NCBI GenBank assembly: GCA_018417955.1 | Contig: JACTVC010000025.1 | Span: 901,518-965,517, forward strand | Reading direction: 5' to 3' | Source: Laccaria trichodermophora | Taxonomy: Eukaryota > Basidiomycota > Agaricomycetes > Agaricales > Hydnangiaceae | Length of the DNA stretch: 64,000 nucleotides | Part shown: positions 12,512-23,410 of the stretch, piece by piece | Layout: every line of letters starts with the position of its first letter | Numbering within the stretch: position 1 is the first letter of the stretch | Notes under the pieces: generated by a model | Database searches by the model: none | What the model was told of the DNA's origin: nothing | The model's input: only the letters and a program-made list of their open reading frames with translations | Made by a program: the position numbers and the translations under genes

Positions 12512-13059
12512 CTAGACTCGGAATCGACGCTGGCCTCTGATCGCAGGGGGGTTAAGAATGTGTCGCAAAAGGTGTTTCAACAAGTTGCCAGCATATGCAT
12601 TTTCCCTCGGGAAATATCGACCACACCCTCTCGTGTACTCGCTCAATGCAGCTTCAGATTTGAATATTATGACACTCTCGCCGGAAGTGAAGGAATCGGT
12701 CAGGTCGACCAAATTGACGTGGGTACTTTCAACGATCTAAATGATTCCGTTTAGTAATCCGCCAATATGTAGATTCAAATGAAAATTTCGCGCACTGCAC
12801 GGCAGCCTGCCAGCTCGTCAGGAATGGGATCCACACCCAATGAAGCACAGAGACCTTGCCAAGCGGTGAGGTCATCTGCGTCTGTCCCAAAATTAACGTT
12901 GAATTGTTTGACCAACGCATCCTTGAATGATTCGTGAGCTTCCTGGCGATTGGGGTCGTCCCTGGAGTCCCAGTCAAAGTAATCGCAGAGGCGATAAAAT
13001 TCGGAGCTCGCCGATGAGCTACAGTCGTAGACGAATGGAGGGTAGCTGCTGAAGAATTC
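12512..13059 (-). CDS. Small conserved basidiomycete protein, copy 1 (5' end unresolved)
   Basis: Two exons can be read. The exon at 13059-12796 encodes EFFSSYPPFVYDC, then FYRLCDYFDWDSRDDPNRQE and FGTDADDLTAWQGLC. The exon at 12736-12512 encodes THVNLVDLTDSF, then YFPRENAYAGNLLKHLLRHI and a short tail ending in TAG. The intron (12795-12737) starts GTGCGC, has a TTACTAAAC branch-like sequence and ends TTTAG; both joins are in phase 0. The first exon is not certain. The copy at 13692-14279 has a four-codon first exon, and a similarly tiny one is likely here, perhaps near 13120. Such small proteins are common in mushrooms and have no known function that I can state. Confidence 0.65.
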
Positions 13060-13691
13060 CTGTAAGGGTCCGCTCCCCCCTATGCTTGACTTCGGTTTAC
13101 GAGATCGCTATTGAAAAATATATCCATCAACCACTGCGTCGGGTTATTTTGAGGAGCTGGTTACCTTGGATGACTTCCTACCAGCAACGGACGCGATCCC
13201 CGTTGTATGCGAGAATTTGCAAGATGAGCCATAGGGGCATGTTTGACGCTGTGAATGATAACGGCATGTGCCACGCTGAGAGGGCATTATCGACAGGGCG
13301 CGACTCGGAGAGACGAATGGAATTCAATCTCTATGGGGTAGCATGCTTTATATCTTTCAGCTCACCTGACGTTATGTGGGTGCAAGTAAACCTAGCTTGT
13401 GACTCATGAATCTTCCCATGGAAGCAACATGGAAGCCTCCGACTCGTGAAGGTGAACATGTGTATGCTTTCTTTGGAACTATAAGCGCCCACGGAGGCCA
13501 TCAAAGGCGTTCTAGAACTTGAAGCTTGAAACGTTATCATAGATATCAGTCATAATTAGATTCGAATTACTAGAAGCCTAGGATTCCTCACAGAATACTG
13601 TATCGACATTCCAACAACATTCTCAACGTGGTTTTTTGTGAGCAATGCGTGACATCTCTGGCTGGGCGACTCGATGCACTAGTAATCATGT
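13060..13691. other. Upstream region of the small gene, otherwise empty
   Basis: It probably contains the promoter and a tiny first exon of the gene ending at 12512. Nothing else is recognised. Confidence 0.45.
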
Positions 13692-14279
13692 TTAAGCCGT
13701 CGAAATCCCCCGTAATAAATACTTCAAAAGATTCCCCGCGTTTTCATCTTTTTTAGGAAAGAACTTCTTGGTCGAGGTCGTGTACTGACGCAACGAGTTG
13801 ACTGTTGTGAAAGTTTTGACTTGCCGGCCCGTCGAAAGCGTGGCGACTAAATCGATAAGGTTTACGTGAGTTCGCCTAAGCGCCTGTCCAATATAATTTA
13901 CCATCAGAAAGCGCCAGGGCCAATTCAGCACAATAGAGAGCAAACCTTGCGACAGCCAGTTATACTATCTGGAAGAGGATTGATGCGGACACGAGCACAC
14001 AATCCCTGCCAGACGTTCAGATCCTTCGTATCAGTACCAAAACCTGCATTGAATTCGAGAACGAGGGCGGTGCAGAACGCCTTGTATGCAGCTTCTTTTG
14101 TAGGGGTATTTTTCTTCCACTTGTATAACTTGGCCAGCCGTCCGAACTCTCTCGTTGGAGGAGCAGTATTGTTGTAGTCGAAACCATCATATCTTGCGAA
14201 GAATGCTTGAAGTGGCGTCTGCTTGTGCATGGGACCAGAACCGTATCCCGAAAACGACAAGGCTTACCGGGGCAGCCAT
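13692..14279 (-). CDS. Small conserved basidiomycete protein, copy 2 (158 aa)
   Basis: A complete three-exon model fits: 14279-14268 (ATG plus three codons), 14218-13946 and 13883-13692. All joins are in phase 0, giving 158 residues. The introns have GTAAGC...AG and GTTTGC...ACAG borders. The protein reads MAAPTPLQAFFARYDGFDY, then KAFCTALVLEFNAGFGTDTK, LNVWQGLCARVRINPLPD, THVNLIDLVATL, and KKFFPKKDENAGNLLKYLLR near the C-terminus. It is the paralog of the gene at 12512-13059 and has the same intron positions, so the two are an old tandem duplication. No catalytic motif, signal peptide or membrane segment is visible, and the function is unknown. Confidence 0.75.
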
Positions 14280-14731
14280 TTGTTTGATAAACCCGTGGTC
14301 TAGCTGATCGATGACGAAGGGGGAATTTGAGGTCTTTCACTCCTTGTTTGCTCTCCGTCTGTTTTATATGATGATGTTTTCTTATCGCGTTGTGACGCTG
14401 AAAGTTTGTTCTTTTTACAGCACGCTTTCTAGCCGCACGTTGAGCACGCGTTCGATCGAAGCCCTATGACTCATATTATTCATATCTTGCGTTGAATAGG
14501 TGGCCATTCCGACGGAAGAGAAGTCAGGCATTGAGACGTGTGTGGGAGTCAACATCCCGATTCCCCGAACACGACTGCCCCATGATGATCTGGGTCTATT
14601 CGAGCAGGAATCTATCGGATCGTTTCGTACGTGTGGATAGCGCAGAGTGGAGATTGCCGAGTGGTCGTGAGCCTTATGACGATGGTGCAGGGTCAGGAGG
14701 CACAACAGCTGTTAGTTCTAAGTGCCCGTGA
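14280..14731. other. Intergenic, no gene recognised
   Basis: Upstream of the 158-residue gene. Open frames on both strands are short and not recognisable. Confidence 0.45.
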
Positions 14732-16050
14732 TTAAGCTGGGGCCAACAGCCAGAGCCTTAAGAGAGCAACAAGATCAGAAGAAAAGAACAGGAAGAATCC
14801 GGATTGAAATAGCTTGGCCACATTCGTAGTGAAAGTCACATCATGGCCGAGGTTTATCCTGACGCTGGTGCGATGATAGGTTGTTGCGGAGATACTCAGC
14901 GTCACGGTCGCGCTGAAGCGAGTCGAGGCTTTCGTAAATGCTTGCAACGTTGCTGTGGTTGAATTAACTTCGCCAAAGTTAGTTAACTCACCAAGAGTCG
15001 CGCCCGGGCCAGTAGATGCAAATGAGACCTCCATTAGGTCACGGTGTTATTGAGCGCTATGAATTTTTCTGCGAGGGTGGAATCCGAAACAGCGTAAACC
15101 CTGTAAACGTAATTGTCGGGAAATTTGAAGACGCGGTCAAGCCAGCCACGCTGGATGGGGAAGACTTCGCGTTCGCGGCTATAACAAGAAACCCAGCATT
15201 GGTGTCCAGGGTAACAGGCGGAAAACGAAGAACTCGAGGAGTCCGGGCCTGAGTAACCAGTACCGTGGTTTCGCGGCGAGTCAGGGTTCGGTGCGTGAGG
15301 CCTAACTTTAAGGCGCCAACAATAGAGGGCATGAGAACGGCCCTCAGCCACGGGATAAATTCCCCCTCCGACGATTTGTCCATTGGGTCCGTAATACTAA
15401 TCGAAGCGGATTTGAGCGAAGAAGAAAAGCTTGGAGAGTTGTGGAGAAGATCCCCACTGCGGGGTTACGGTGTTACTGAGCCGTAAAGACGGAGTTCGTA
15501 GCGGCCCGTGCATAAACCCAGCAAATGAACCAGTAATTGTATTTTTCAGCGCGGAGCAAAAAGGGCCCGGGGTGAACACTGAAGAGGCCATCAAGCCAAC
15601 TTCACGATGAATGGGGGGAGCCTTTGCAATCTCAACAAAAGACCCTAGCATTGCAGGGTAAACGAAGAACCTGGACGGTGAAGACGAGCACGAGTAAACA
15701 GCACCGTGGTTTCACAAAGATTCAAGGTCGAGGCCAATTCGAGGCCTAACTCGCAGGCGCCACCAATAGAGGAGATGAGACCCTCAGCCACGCTGGAAGT
15801 GGCTTCTCCGACGATTTGGCCATTGGGTGGATCCGCACTCGAAACGAGGTTTGGCGCAGAGGCTCTGAAGAGTCTGAAAACGGGTGAAGAAAAAGTTCAA
15901 TATGACAGGATTACGTACAACGCCACGTGTTGTGACATCCCGCGACGCTTCAAGTTGTGCAAAGGCGTTGAAGATAATAATATTGAGGATCTGAAGGGAT
16001 TGGATTCTGGTGTAGGAGTACGTATACACATTAGAAGGGAGTAGATTACA
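14732..16050 (-). pseudogene. Decayed tandem-repeat gene, possibly a secreted beta-rich protein
   Basis: On the minus strand, several broken frames look like a protein rich in Thr, Ser, Val and Phe. One piece (about 15290-15057) reads VTLDTNAGFLVIAANAKSS and NFPTITFTGFTLFRIPPS. At DNA level two degenerate units of about 430 bp follow each other (about 15043-15470 and 15471-15870). They share CACGGTGTTA-like, CCGTGGTTTC, GAGGCCTAACT and CTCCGACGATTTG blocks in the same order. Stops and frame changes interrupt every unit, so no complete gene is claimed. It lies next to the cell-wall-type gene at 16253-17294, on the same strand. A non-coding repeat remains possible. Confidence 0.4.
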
Positions 16051-16252
16051 TGTAAAGTGTTCGTTTCTAGTATGGGGTGGTTTATAATAAGTAATAAGAG
16101 TACAACAGTCTTTGGTCGCCCAGCCTGTAGTTCATGATCTTAACAGAAGCGCCAGCGCCGAAGGAACAAAATACATGCGCCGGAAAAGACTGACACCAGG
16201 AGATCTGTCTCGGAGCACCAAAAGATCCAGCCAAGCGTCGAGCGTCGATCAA

Positions 16253-17294
16253 TCACAAAGCCATAGAAATCCCAACGACCGCCGGCCATAGTACAATCGC
16301 AGTCCTAAACCCAAGCGACTCCAGATCACTTCGTACCGCAGCACTGTAAGGCAACCTCGAAGTCCCAGAACCTGATCCAGATCCCGAAATCGTGTTCGGC
16401 GTTGGTGTGGGTGTGGGTGCGGGAGATCCGACTTCGCCTTTACCCAGAGGGGGAGCGATGATAGTTGATACTGCTGGTGGTGGTCCGCTCGTGCTTGAGT
16501 TTGTGTCGGTGGAATTTGAGTCTGGTTGGGGGTTGGGGCCCGGAGAGTTGGGATCTGTGATAGTTGGGTCGCTTGGGTCTTGAGGGTCGTTAGTGTTTGA
16601 GTCGGGTGTAGTATTGGGATCTTGAGTGCCTCCATCGCCGTTGTCGGCGGAAGGATCGTCTTCTTCTTCCGCGGTTAATGGGTATACGGGGTCTCCGGTG
16701 CCGCCTAGGATGGAAAAGTCTGCGGTGTAGATTATAGAGGGGGGTGAGGTGGTTATGAAGCGGAGATTGCTGAGGGAGAGAAGGTGAGTGATAGAATGTA
16801 GAATGAGTGCGGAGGAAGGGAGAGAACGTACAAAGACAAGGCGTTTGATGGGACGTCGGCGGGGATGAAGCATGTTGTGCTGCCTGCGGTGGCGGGTACG
16901 TTCTTCGCCAGCGTCGAGACGTACGTCTGTGGGTGATAACAGTCGTAAGGATATATTCCGATACACGAGAGCGGTTTCTCTAACAAGAAACATCCTGCAG
17001 GGCCGCTGATGACGACCCTCACAGCCCCAATACGCCTCGCCAACACACGCCCAGCGCCAATGCACGAAAATTAAACGCACTCACATCGTGATTGGTATAC
17101 AAATCAATCCGCACCGTGCCCATCTTCTTTAACAGCGGCTTCCCGCCGCCCTCGATCCACATAATCCTGGCCGCCTTGCCAGCAAGGTACACGGTGTTCT
17201 TGATAGGGCGAGTTGGGTATAAAGACGCTTGGACGTAGGAAGGTAGGATCAGAAAGGCAGCGATGTTGTAGAAGAGTCCCATTTTCATGTTCAT
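16253..17294 (-). CDS. Kre9/Knh1-like Ser-Thr-rich GPI-anchored surface protein (273 aa)
   Basis: The three exons 17294-17085, 16926-16832 and 16769-16253 join in frame (GTGAGT...CACAG and GTACGT...CTCAG introns) to give 273 residues. The N-terminus is a signal peptide (MNMKMGLFYNIAAFLILPSY, then VQA before a likely cleavage site). Residues of about 25-130 match the pattern of the Kre9/Knh1 N-terminal domain: YPTRPIKNTVYLAGKAARIMW, MGTVRIDLYTN, PADVPSNALS, IIYTADFSILGG. After that comes a long Asp/Pro/Ser/Thr-rich linker and Gly-Ser repeats, typical of O-glycosylated stalks. The C-terminus is a hydrophobic tail (TAIVLWPAVVGISMAL), as expected for a GPI signal. It likely acts at the cell surface or wall. 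The start could also be either of two in-frame ATGs just downstream. Confidence 0.85.
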
Positions 17295-17409
17295 CGTGAT
17301 TCTCGAGAGTTCTGTTCTTGTGGTGATGATCTTAAGGAAAAGCCTAGCCAAGTAAGTACCAGTAGTTCGTTGAGGAGCTTCCAGAGCCTGATACTATCCG
17401 AGGCGAGTG

Positions 17410-17640
17410 CGGCTGTAAATTCGTCGTCAGAATGAAAAGAAGAGATGCGGCTGTGACTGCTTGTTTATTCTGGTTTATATCCGTTTTTGAAAACGCCTCG
17501 AGTCGTCGCTGCGACGAGTGGTGATGGCGCCCGAAGGTAAGAATTGCATGACTTGCTCAGATAGATCAAAGTGAGTCGCCATCAAGGTGATTCCGGAAAT
17601 ATTGCATACTTACAGCGCCCAACGGGACAGGTGACAATGT
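17410..17640 (-). pseudogene. RecQ-like helicase remnant, deleted copy
   Basis: This segment matches 25149-25370, the 3' part of the helicase remnant next to the second receptor gene. Minus-strand translation gives GITLMATHFDLSEQVMQFLP, parallel to the other copy. At the point where the other copy continues into 870 bp of helicase, this one jumps directly to the receptor upstream sequence. An 8-bp word CGCCCAAC marks the join. Confidence 0.6.
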
Positions 17641-17996
17641 TGGGCTGTGCTAAGTGAGCGCATGCACCTGAAACAAGGATGTATCGGGCACCTGAGCAAA
17701 GCGTCGCACATATCCTAGGACGAATGAATCATTTTTGCTTGTTGTTTGTGTATCTGACAGATACCGAGGACAGATCCTTTATTTCAATTCAATTGAAGAA
17801 TTTGTTTACAATATCTGTCTTCAGTTCAAACAATAAGCAAAAATTATTTGTTCGTTGAATGATCTGTCAATGAATTTGCTCAAGTGCCCGATTGTCCACT
17901 GTTTAAGGTGATGGTGTGCCCCGGCAAAATGCGAACGATACATCATGATCAAGGTTCTCGCTTCTTTCCTTTTCCCCCATCTGCGACACTTCCAAC
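17641..17996. promoter_or_regulatory. Upstream region of the first receptor gene
   Basis: From about 17910 the sequence is identical to the region upstream of the second receptor (26290-26370). It includes a pyrimidine tract (CTTCTTTCCTTTTCCCCC) just before the start codon. About 245 bp at 17665-17909 are absent from the second copy. No TATA box is evident. Confidence 0.4.
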
Positions 17997-20900
17997 ATGA
18001 GTGAAAAACATGTCCTCCAAGGTGCCCAGAATGTCGTTATAAGAGGCGGCACATTCATGGCTGCCGACACTGTAAGTGAAGCTCTCTGATACCTCGCATC
18101 ACAAGCTAATCAATTCGCATTTCGCACAGATCAACTACAACACTAGCACTGGCAACAGAATGACATCCGATGCAGCGATTCCTGTGAAACAAAACTCGAG
18201 TATTCGATTCATAGGACGGAGCGATATTCTCGTAAAACTGACAGAACATTTTACTTCCGAAAGCAACGATAAACTCCGCCGTCGAAAGTTCTTTTTGTTG
18301 TATGGTATGGGGGGTATTGGGAAGACTCAGATTTGTTTGAGGTTTGTTGAAGACATGTCTGACTAGTAAGTACTCCACCATACTATCTACTCAGGTTTCT
18401 GATTGCCAATCGGTCTCCAGCTTTTCCCATCTTTTCTGGATTGATGCATCTTCAATTGGTACAATCACACAGGGACTGAAGGGTATCTGCAACCTTCCTG
18501 AGGCTCAGCCTTCTGCACTGGATGGTTCACCTCAATCTGCTTTATGGTGGATCAGCTCTCTGGGAGATAACTATGTGATGGTCTTTGATAATGCCGATAA
18601 TCTGACACCTGAGGAACTTGAGCAATATTTTCCATCTGGGTTAGGGGGGAATATTCTGATAACTAGTCGCAACTCTGGTCTAAAACATTTGACTTTACAT
18701 GAGAATTCTCTTGAGGTGAAAGAGATGGAAGAAAATGATGCCATCTCTTTATTTCTAAAGGCTGCTGGTCTGGATGAGTCTCAGGAAGATCTACAAGCAG
18801 AGGCCTCCAAAATAGTGAATGAGCTCTTTTGCATTCCTCTGGCTATTGATCAGGCTGGAGCTTTTATTGCTTTTGGGGACACAGACATCAGAGACTATCT
18901 TGCTGAATATTCTCAATACAGAAAAAGATTATTATCTTACCCAGCTTTCAAAGGGGCATCTAAATATAACAGATCTGTGTATGGGACTTGGGAGCTATCA
19001 TTTGAAGAAATTCAGGAAAGAGCTAAAAGTAATCATTCTGAAAGAGCTGAGGCAGCTAAGAGTGCAATATTATTGCTGGCAATGTTTGCCTTCTTTCATT
19101 TTGATGGTATTACTGAAGAAATCTTTTCTTATGCTGCTACTCAAGAGCATGAGGAATGTGGAGATGATGAGCAGCAGCCTGCATTACCTCTTGCAAGCTC
19201 TATAATAGACCACACACTGCTTCAACTTCATGACACAGGAAAATGGGATAATTTTATCTTCAAAGAGGGAATTCGAGTATTACTGTCTTTTAGCCTGATC
19301 AGACTCATTTCATTGAAAGGCATCTATGCCATGCATCCACTTGTTCATGCATGGGGAAGAGACAGAATGTCCTCAGAAGATAAACAGAAATACTGTTTGA
19401 TGGCATATGTAATGTTAGCTTGCTCTCTGCCAGATGACTTCAGTAAACAGCCATATCAGTTCAGAAGGATTTTGGTCACTCATTTGAGAGCCAATATAAT
19501 GCACAATGTAATAGCAAAGAGGGAAGTGGTTGATAATTACTTTGATGATGCTCATGAAAAGTTTGGACAATTGTTGAGGGAACAGGGGTATAATAGTGAG
19601 GCAGAGAAGTTCCAAATCCAAGTATTGGATGTGAGAACCAGAACTCTTGGAGAGGCACACACAGATGCAATCAGAGCCATGGGTGATCTTGCAGTCACAT
19701 ACAAAAATCTAGGAAAATATGCAGATGCAGGGAAGCTTGAAGCTGAAGTTTTAGATATGAGAAACATACTATTTGGAGAGGAGCACCCAAATACAATCAC
19801 TGCCATGAGTAATCTTGCAGCTACATACATCATTCTGGGAAAATATGCAGATGCAGAGGAGCTACAAATCAAAGTTGTAGACCTAAGAAACAGATATCTT
19901 GGAAAAGAACAGCCAGATACAATCTCAGCCATGGGTAATCTTGCAGGTACATATGGGAGTCAAGGAAAATATGCAGATGCGGAGAAGCTCCAAATACAAG
20001 TTCTGGATATGTCAAACAAATTTCTTGGAGAGGAACATCCAGATACAATTACTGCCATGAGTAATCTTGCCATCACATATGAGAGTCAAGGAAAATATGC
20101 AGATGCAGAAAAACTCAAAGTTGAAGTTCTAAGTATGAGAAACAGATTTCTTGGAGAAGATCATCCAGATACAATCACTGCCATGAGTAGCCTTGCTGTT
20201 ATATATCGGAGGCTAGGACAATATTCAAATGCAGAGAAGCTCCAAATAAAAGTTCTGGACATGAGAAACAGACTTCTGGGAGAAGAACACCCAGATACAA
20301 TCTCAGCCATGGGTAACCTTGTGAATACATATGAGAGTCTAGGAAAATATGCAGATGCAGGGAAGCTCAAAATTGAAGTTTTAGAAATGAAAAACATACT
20401 ACTTGGGGAAGAGCACCCAGCTACAATCAATGCTATGGCTAATCTTGCAAATACATATGAGAGTCTAGGAAAATTTGCAGATGCAGAGAAGCTCAAAATC
20501 CAAGTTCTGGACATGAGAAACATACTACTTGGCCAAGACCATCCAGATACAATCTCATCCATGGGTAATCTTGCAGCTACGTATGAGAGTTTAGAAAAAT
20601 ATGAATATGCAGAAAAGCTCAAAATCCAAGTTCTGGATATGAGAAACAGAGTTCTTGGAGGAGAACATCCAGATACGATTAGTGCCATGAGTAGCCTTGC
20701 AATTACATATAAGAGTCTAGGAAGATATGCAGATGCAGAGAAGCTTGAGATACAAGTTCTAGACATGAGAAGCGGATTTTTTGGGGAAGAACACCCTGAT
20801 ACAATAGATGTGATGGAAAATCTTGCAATAACCTTTTACCATCTACAAAAATACACAGATGCAGCTAGGCTGGAAGTCCAAGTTGTAGATGCATGGAAGA

Positions 20901-21061
20901 AGATTTTTGGAGAAGAACATCCACAAACAGTCAAGGCAGTGGCCATACTTGCAGAAATTAATAGATCTCAAGCCAACACAAATACTTCAGAAACTGAATT
21001 GAAGAAAAAATGTGAGTCTCATTTACATACTCTGAAGTCTAGTTCATTCACATATTCATAA
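17997..21061 (+). CDS. NB-ARC/TPR NOD-like receptor, copy 1 (983 aa)
   Basis: The exons 17997-18071, 18130-18365 and 18421-21061 join in frame to 983 residues. The third exon must start after CTCCAG at 18420, because the nearer TCAG would create a stop. The N-terminus is short and contains NVVIRGGTFMAADT, a Gly-Gly-Thr-Phe motif I recall from many Agaricomycete receptors. The NB-ARC part has Walker A GMGGIGKT, Walker B VMVFDNADN, ILITSRNS and IPLAIDQAGAF. After a winged-helix-like linker come ten full 42-residue TPR units of kinesin-light-chain type plus partial ones, with consensus LGEEHPDTIxAMxNLAxTY. Such proteins are signal-transducing ATPases of fungal non-self recognition and cell-death pathways (family knowledge). 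The last exon is strikingly CpG-poor. A GTGAGT...CCAG intron near 21012-21174 might give an alternative C-terminus. Confidence 0.85.
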
Positions 21062-21898
21062 TATTAGCTCACCATCTTTCCAAAATTGCAAGTAAAATTT
21101 CCAAAATATTGAAGAGAAAGGTATTTTGATATTGCAACATCTCTCAAATTATGAATTCTTATTTGGGTTTCCAGTAGGATGTAAAGTAGATCTGACCCAC
21201 ATTGTCCCAAAATTCATCTTTTAATGAAGGAATTCTGTTGGTTCAGCAAAAGAACAGTTATCATGTAGTATCTTCTTGGATTTACTGTGGTATTTCAACT
21301 GACTGTTCAGCCAATGTGATGTGTGATGGCCTCAAACAGTTGGGAGGCATGTTCGAAATCAGGATCACTGTGTGACATAGCAATGAAAGTGTTCAGCCAG
21401 CCACAAGTGTTTGTTGAGCAGTTGATATGGCATCTGGCCACAACCTTCTTGCCTCCTCCACAACCTCTCACCCAGTGCAACACTCTCCTGATTGTGGCCA
21501 AAAAAGTTCTAGATTCCTATAATTTGACATTTATATCTTGTTTGGATGCCTATAGAAGTTGGGTAAAAGCATATTTAGTGGATGGTATATAGTTTTGTAA
21601 TATTTGTATGCTGCGCAGCAGAGAAAAATGAGTTTTTTTTTTTTCCTTTTTAGGGTAAAATGTCACCCTATTCAACCTTCCAAGTGACCCATGACAAGCG
21701 CCAGATCTGTTCAATTCATAGGCCGATGTGACAAGTGACCAAACAGTTGGTCGAAATACCACAGTATATCAAAGTTAAGATGTTTTGTGTCATTGACCAG
21801 TTGATAACTGTCCTATTATCATCTTTGGAATTTTTTTGCAGCACTGCTGAGGGCTTTGTGTCTGCATATGTAAGTATTGTCTAGATTGCATCCATATA
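21062..21898. other. 3' flank of receptor copy 1 and unassigned sequence
   Basis: The first 120 bp match the 3' flank of the second receptor. A plus-strand open frame at 21323-21592 is not recognisable. I see no repeat apart from a T-run near 21634. Confidence 0.45.
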
Positions 21899-22242
21899 CT
21901 GTACTAATCCAATCAATTTGTCGGTCACGCGTCACAGGGGGTCCGAAATCGACGAAATTCCAAGGGGTCACAGGTCACAGGGGCCAGCGACGAAACCACC
22001 AGGGAAGAGCGAAATTGGGGTCCTTTTTCATTAGAAATCGATTTTTTTCTCCTCTAAGTCTCTGTAGCAACCTTAGTGTTAGTTCTTTGAGCTCCTTTAA
22101 ATTATCTATGGACAGAGGGCTACTCCGACATTTCGATGAAAATTTCAGGCAGTCACACCTTCCCTGGTGACGCGACGAAACCAAAATTTCGTCGCGTTGG
22201 TCACAGGTCACAGGGTGCGACGAATTGATTGGATTAGTACAG
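21899..22242. mobile_element. MITE with TA target duplication, second copy, split from its right TA by a hAT element
   Basis: This is the same family as 3866-4208, in reverse orientation, with CTGTACTAATCCAATCAATT at its left end and the matching inverted end at 22242. The left TA is at 21897-21898. The right TA is found at 23003-23004, after the 752-bp hAT-type insertion and its target duplication. That order shows the MITE came first. Confidence 0.85.
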
Positions 22243-22994
22243 CAAGGGGGTCTTAGGATTCCAAAGTCTGACTGGGGGTTGGGTAGGTAGGTCGGCCACA
22301 GGCCCAGAAAAAAAAAAATGGAACCCTCTACAAAAGTATCTCAAAACAGGCCTGGAAGGCCATACCTTGCAGGTTTGTAGTGCCAATACACTCCAGAACA
22401 TGTAGATCAGTCAGAATTCAATGATATTCAAGCGTTATATAATATTTCTTCAATCTTATCTAATCATAAAAATTCTCCACCAATCACGAAGCCCCAACGA
22501 AGCCCATCCTAAAAGCAGAGCAATGGAAGCTGGTGCAACTACAGAAGTACAGTCACCAAATATCAATTAGAAGTTACTGACAAGTTGTTTAGCAACCCAT
22601 GCTTGATTCTAATGGATACGCCATATGCCCTGATTGCAAAGTTCAGATACAGTGTGGAGCCGTCAGACTTGCCAACCTCAAAAAGAACCAAATGTAAGAG
22701 GCTTGGCTGTGAAACACAATGGGTAAGAATATATTCCATACAGAAATTACAAGTTACTCACCTATATTCCAGTATCATCTATGTTGCATTTCGTTGGAAA
22801 TCGTTCCACGAAATTGGGTGTGCGAGGCCTGTGAGGCATCTGGCACAAGTCAAGGGACAAAGTGATCACAATGATGACATCATCTTACCATATATGGACA
22901 CGTGCCTGATTACATAGGTAGGTAGGTCAAGCTAGTAGGGCTTAAAAAAAAAAATCGACCCCAGGTCTATTTTTTTAATCCTAGGACCCCCTTG
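22243..22994. mobile_element. 752-bp hAT-type non-autonomous element, copy 1
   Basis: The ends are inverted repeats (CAAGGGGGTCTTAGGATT at the left; AATCCTAGGACCCCCTTG at the right). The 8-bp target duplication TAGTACAG flanks it at 22235-22242 and 22995-23002. Eight-base duplications and CA...TG ends are hAT features. A short plus-strand frame inside (near 22600-22690) reads ICPDCKVQIQCGAVRLANLK. It looks like the start of a zinc-binding domain cut short by a stop, perhaps a relic of a transposase. A nearly identical copy lies at 32254-33004. Confidence 0.9.
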
Positions 22995-23002
22995 TAGTAC
23001 AG

Positions 23003-23410
23003 TATGTAAGGAATGACCAAGGGACAACAGGGAACAACAAGTGGTTTTCGAATGGAATTTGGGGTGTCCTCAAGGTGTCCTTCCTTACTTCGGCCAGCAC
23101 TGAGGACCTATGAGCTCATAAACATCTGTTATTCAGAATTCTCTGAAATCCTGACAGACTTCGCCAGGTTTTGCCAATCCTTTTCGGATTCGCCAGCTGG
23201 CGAAGGCTGGCAAACGATTGCCAACGACACTTCAGCATATGGTATTTAAGTGAGTGCAGCTATAAAGTCGTCAGAACAAAAGAAGAAGTACTGCTATCAC
23301 TACTGGTGAGCAGGCGATATTCAGGCAGACCTCTCCGCAAAAATCAGAATTTTGCAAATTTCATCGTACAAGTGACCAAATCTTTGAATGGAAGTTGAGT
23401 GGAAAATAGG
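23003..23410. other. Intergenic, no gene recognised
   Basis: No recognisable gene. It contains a short palindromic stretch around TTCGCCAGCTGGCGAA at 23188-23204. Confidence 0.45.

Noticed and set aside
16249..16635. Alternative Thr/Pro-rich frames over the GPI-anchored protein
   Set aside because: Same-region shadows of the Pro/Thr/Ser-rich linker; the chosen frame alone joins to the Kre9-like domain and signal peptide.
18395..18420. Using the TCAG at 18394 as the acceptor of receptor intron 2
   Set aside because: It would join TA and G into a stop codon. The CTCCAG at 18420 restores the frame and gives the expected Tyr-Phe before the conserved HLFWIDAS.
19415..20766. Long minus-strand open frames opposite the receptor TPR array
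   Set aside because: They are antisense shadows produced by the repeated 126-bp unit; the plus strand has the conserved TPR pattern.
22585..22917. 110-codon frame in the hAT element as a protein gene
   Set aside because: It is out of frame with the Cys-rich stretch and interrupted in meaning; both copies share it only because the elements are recent copies.
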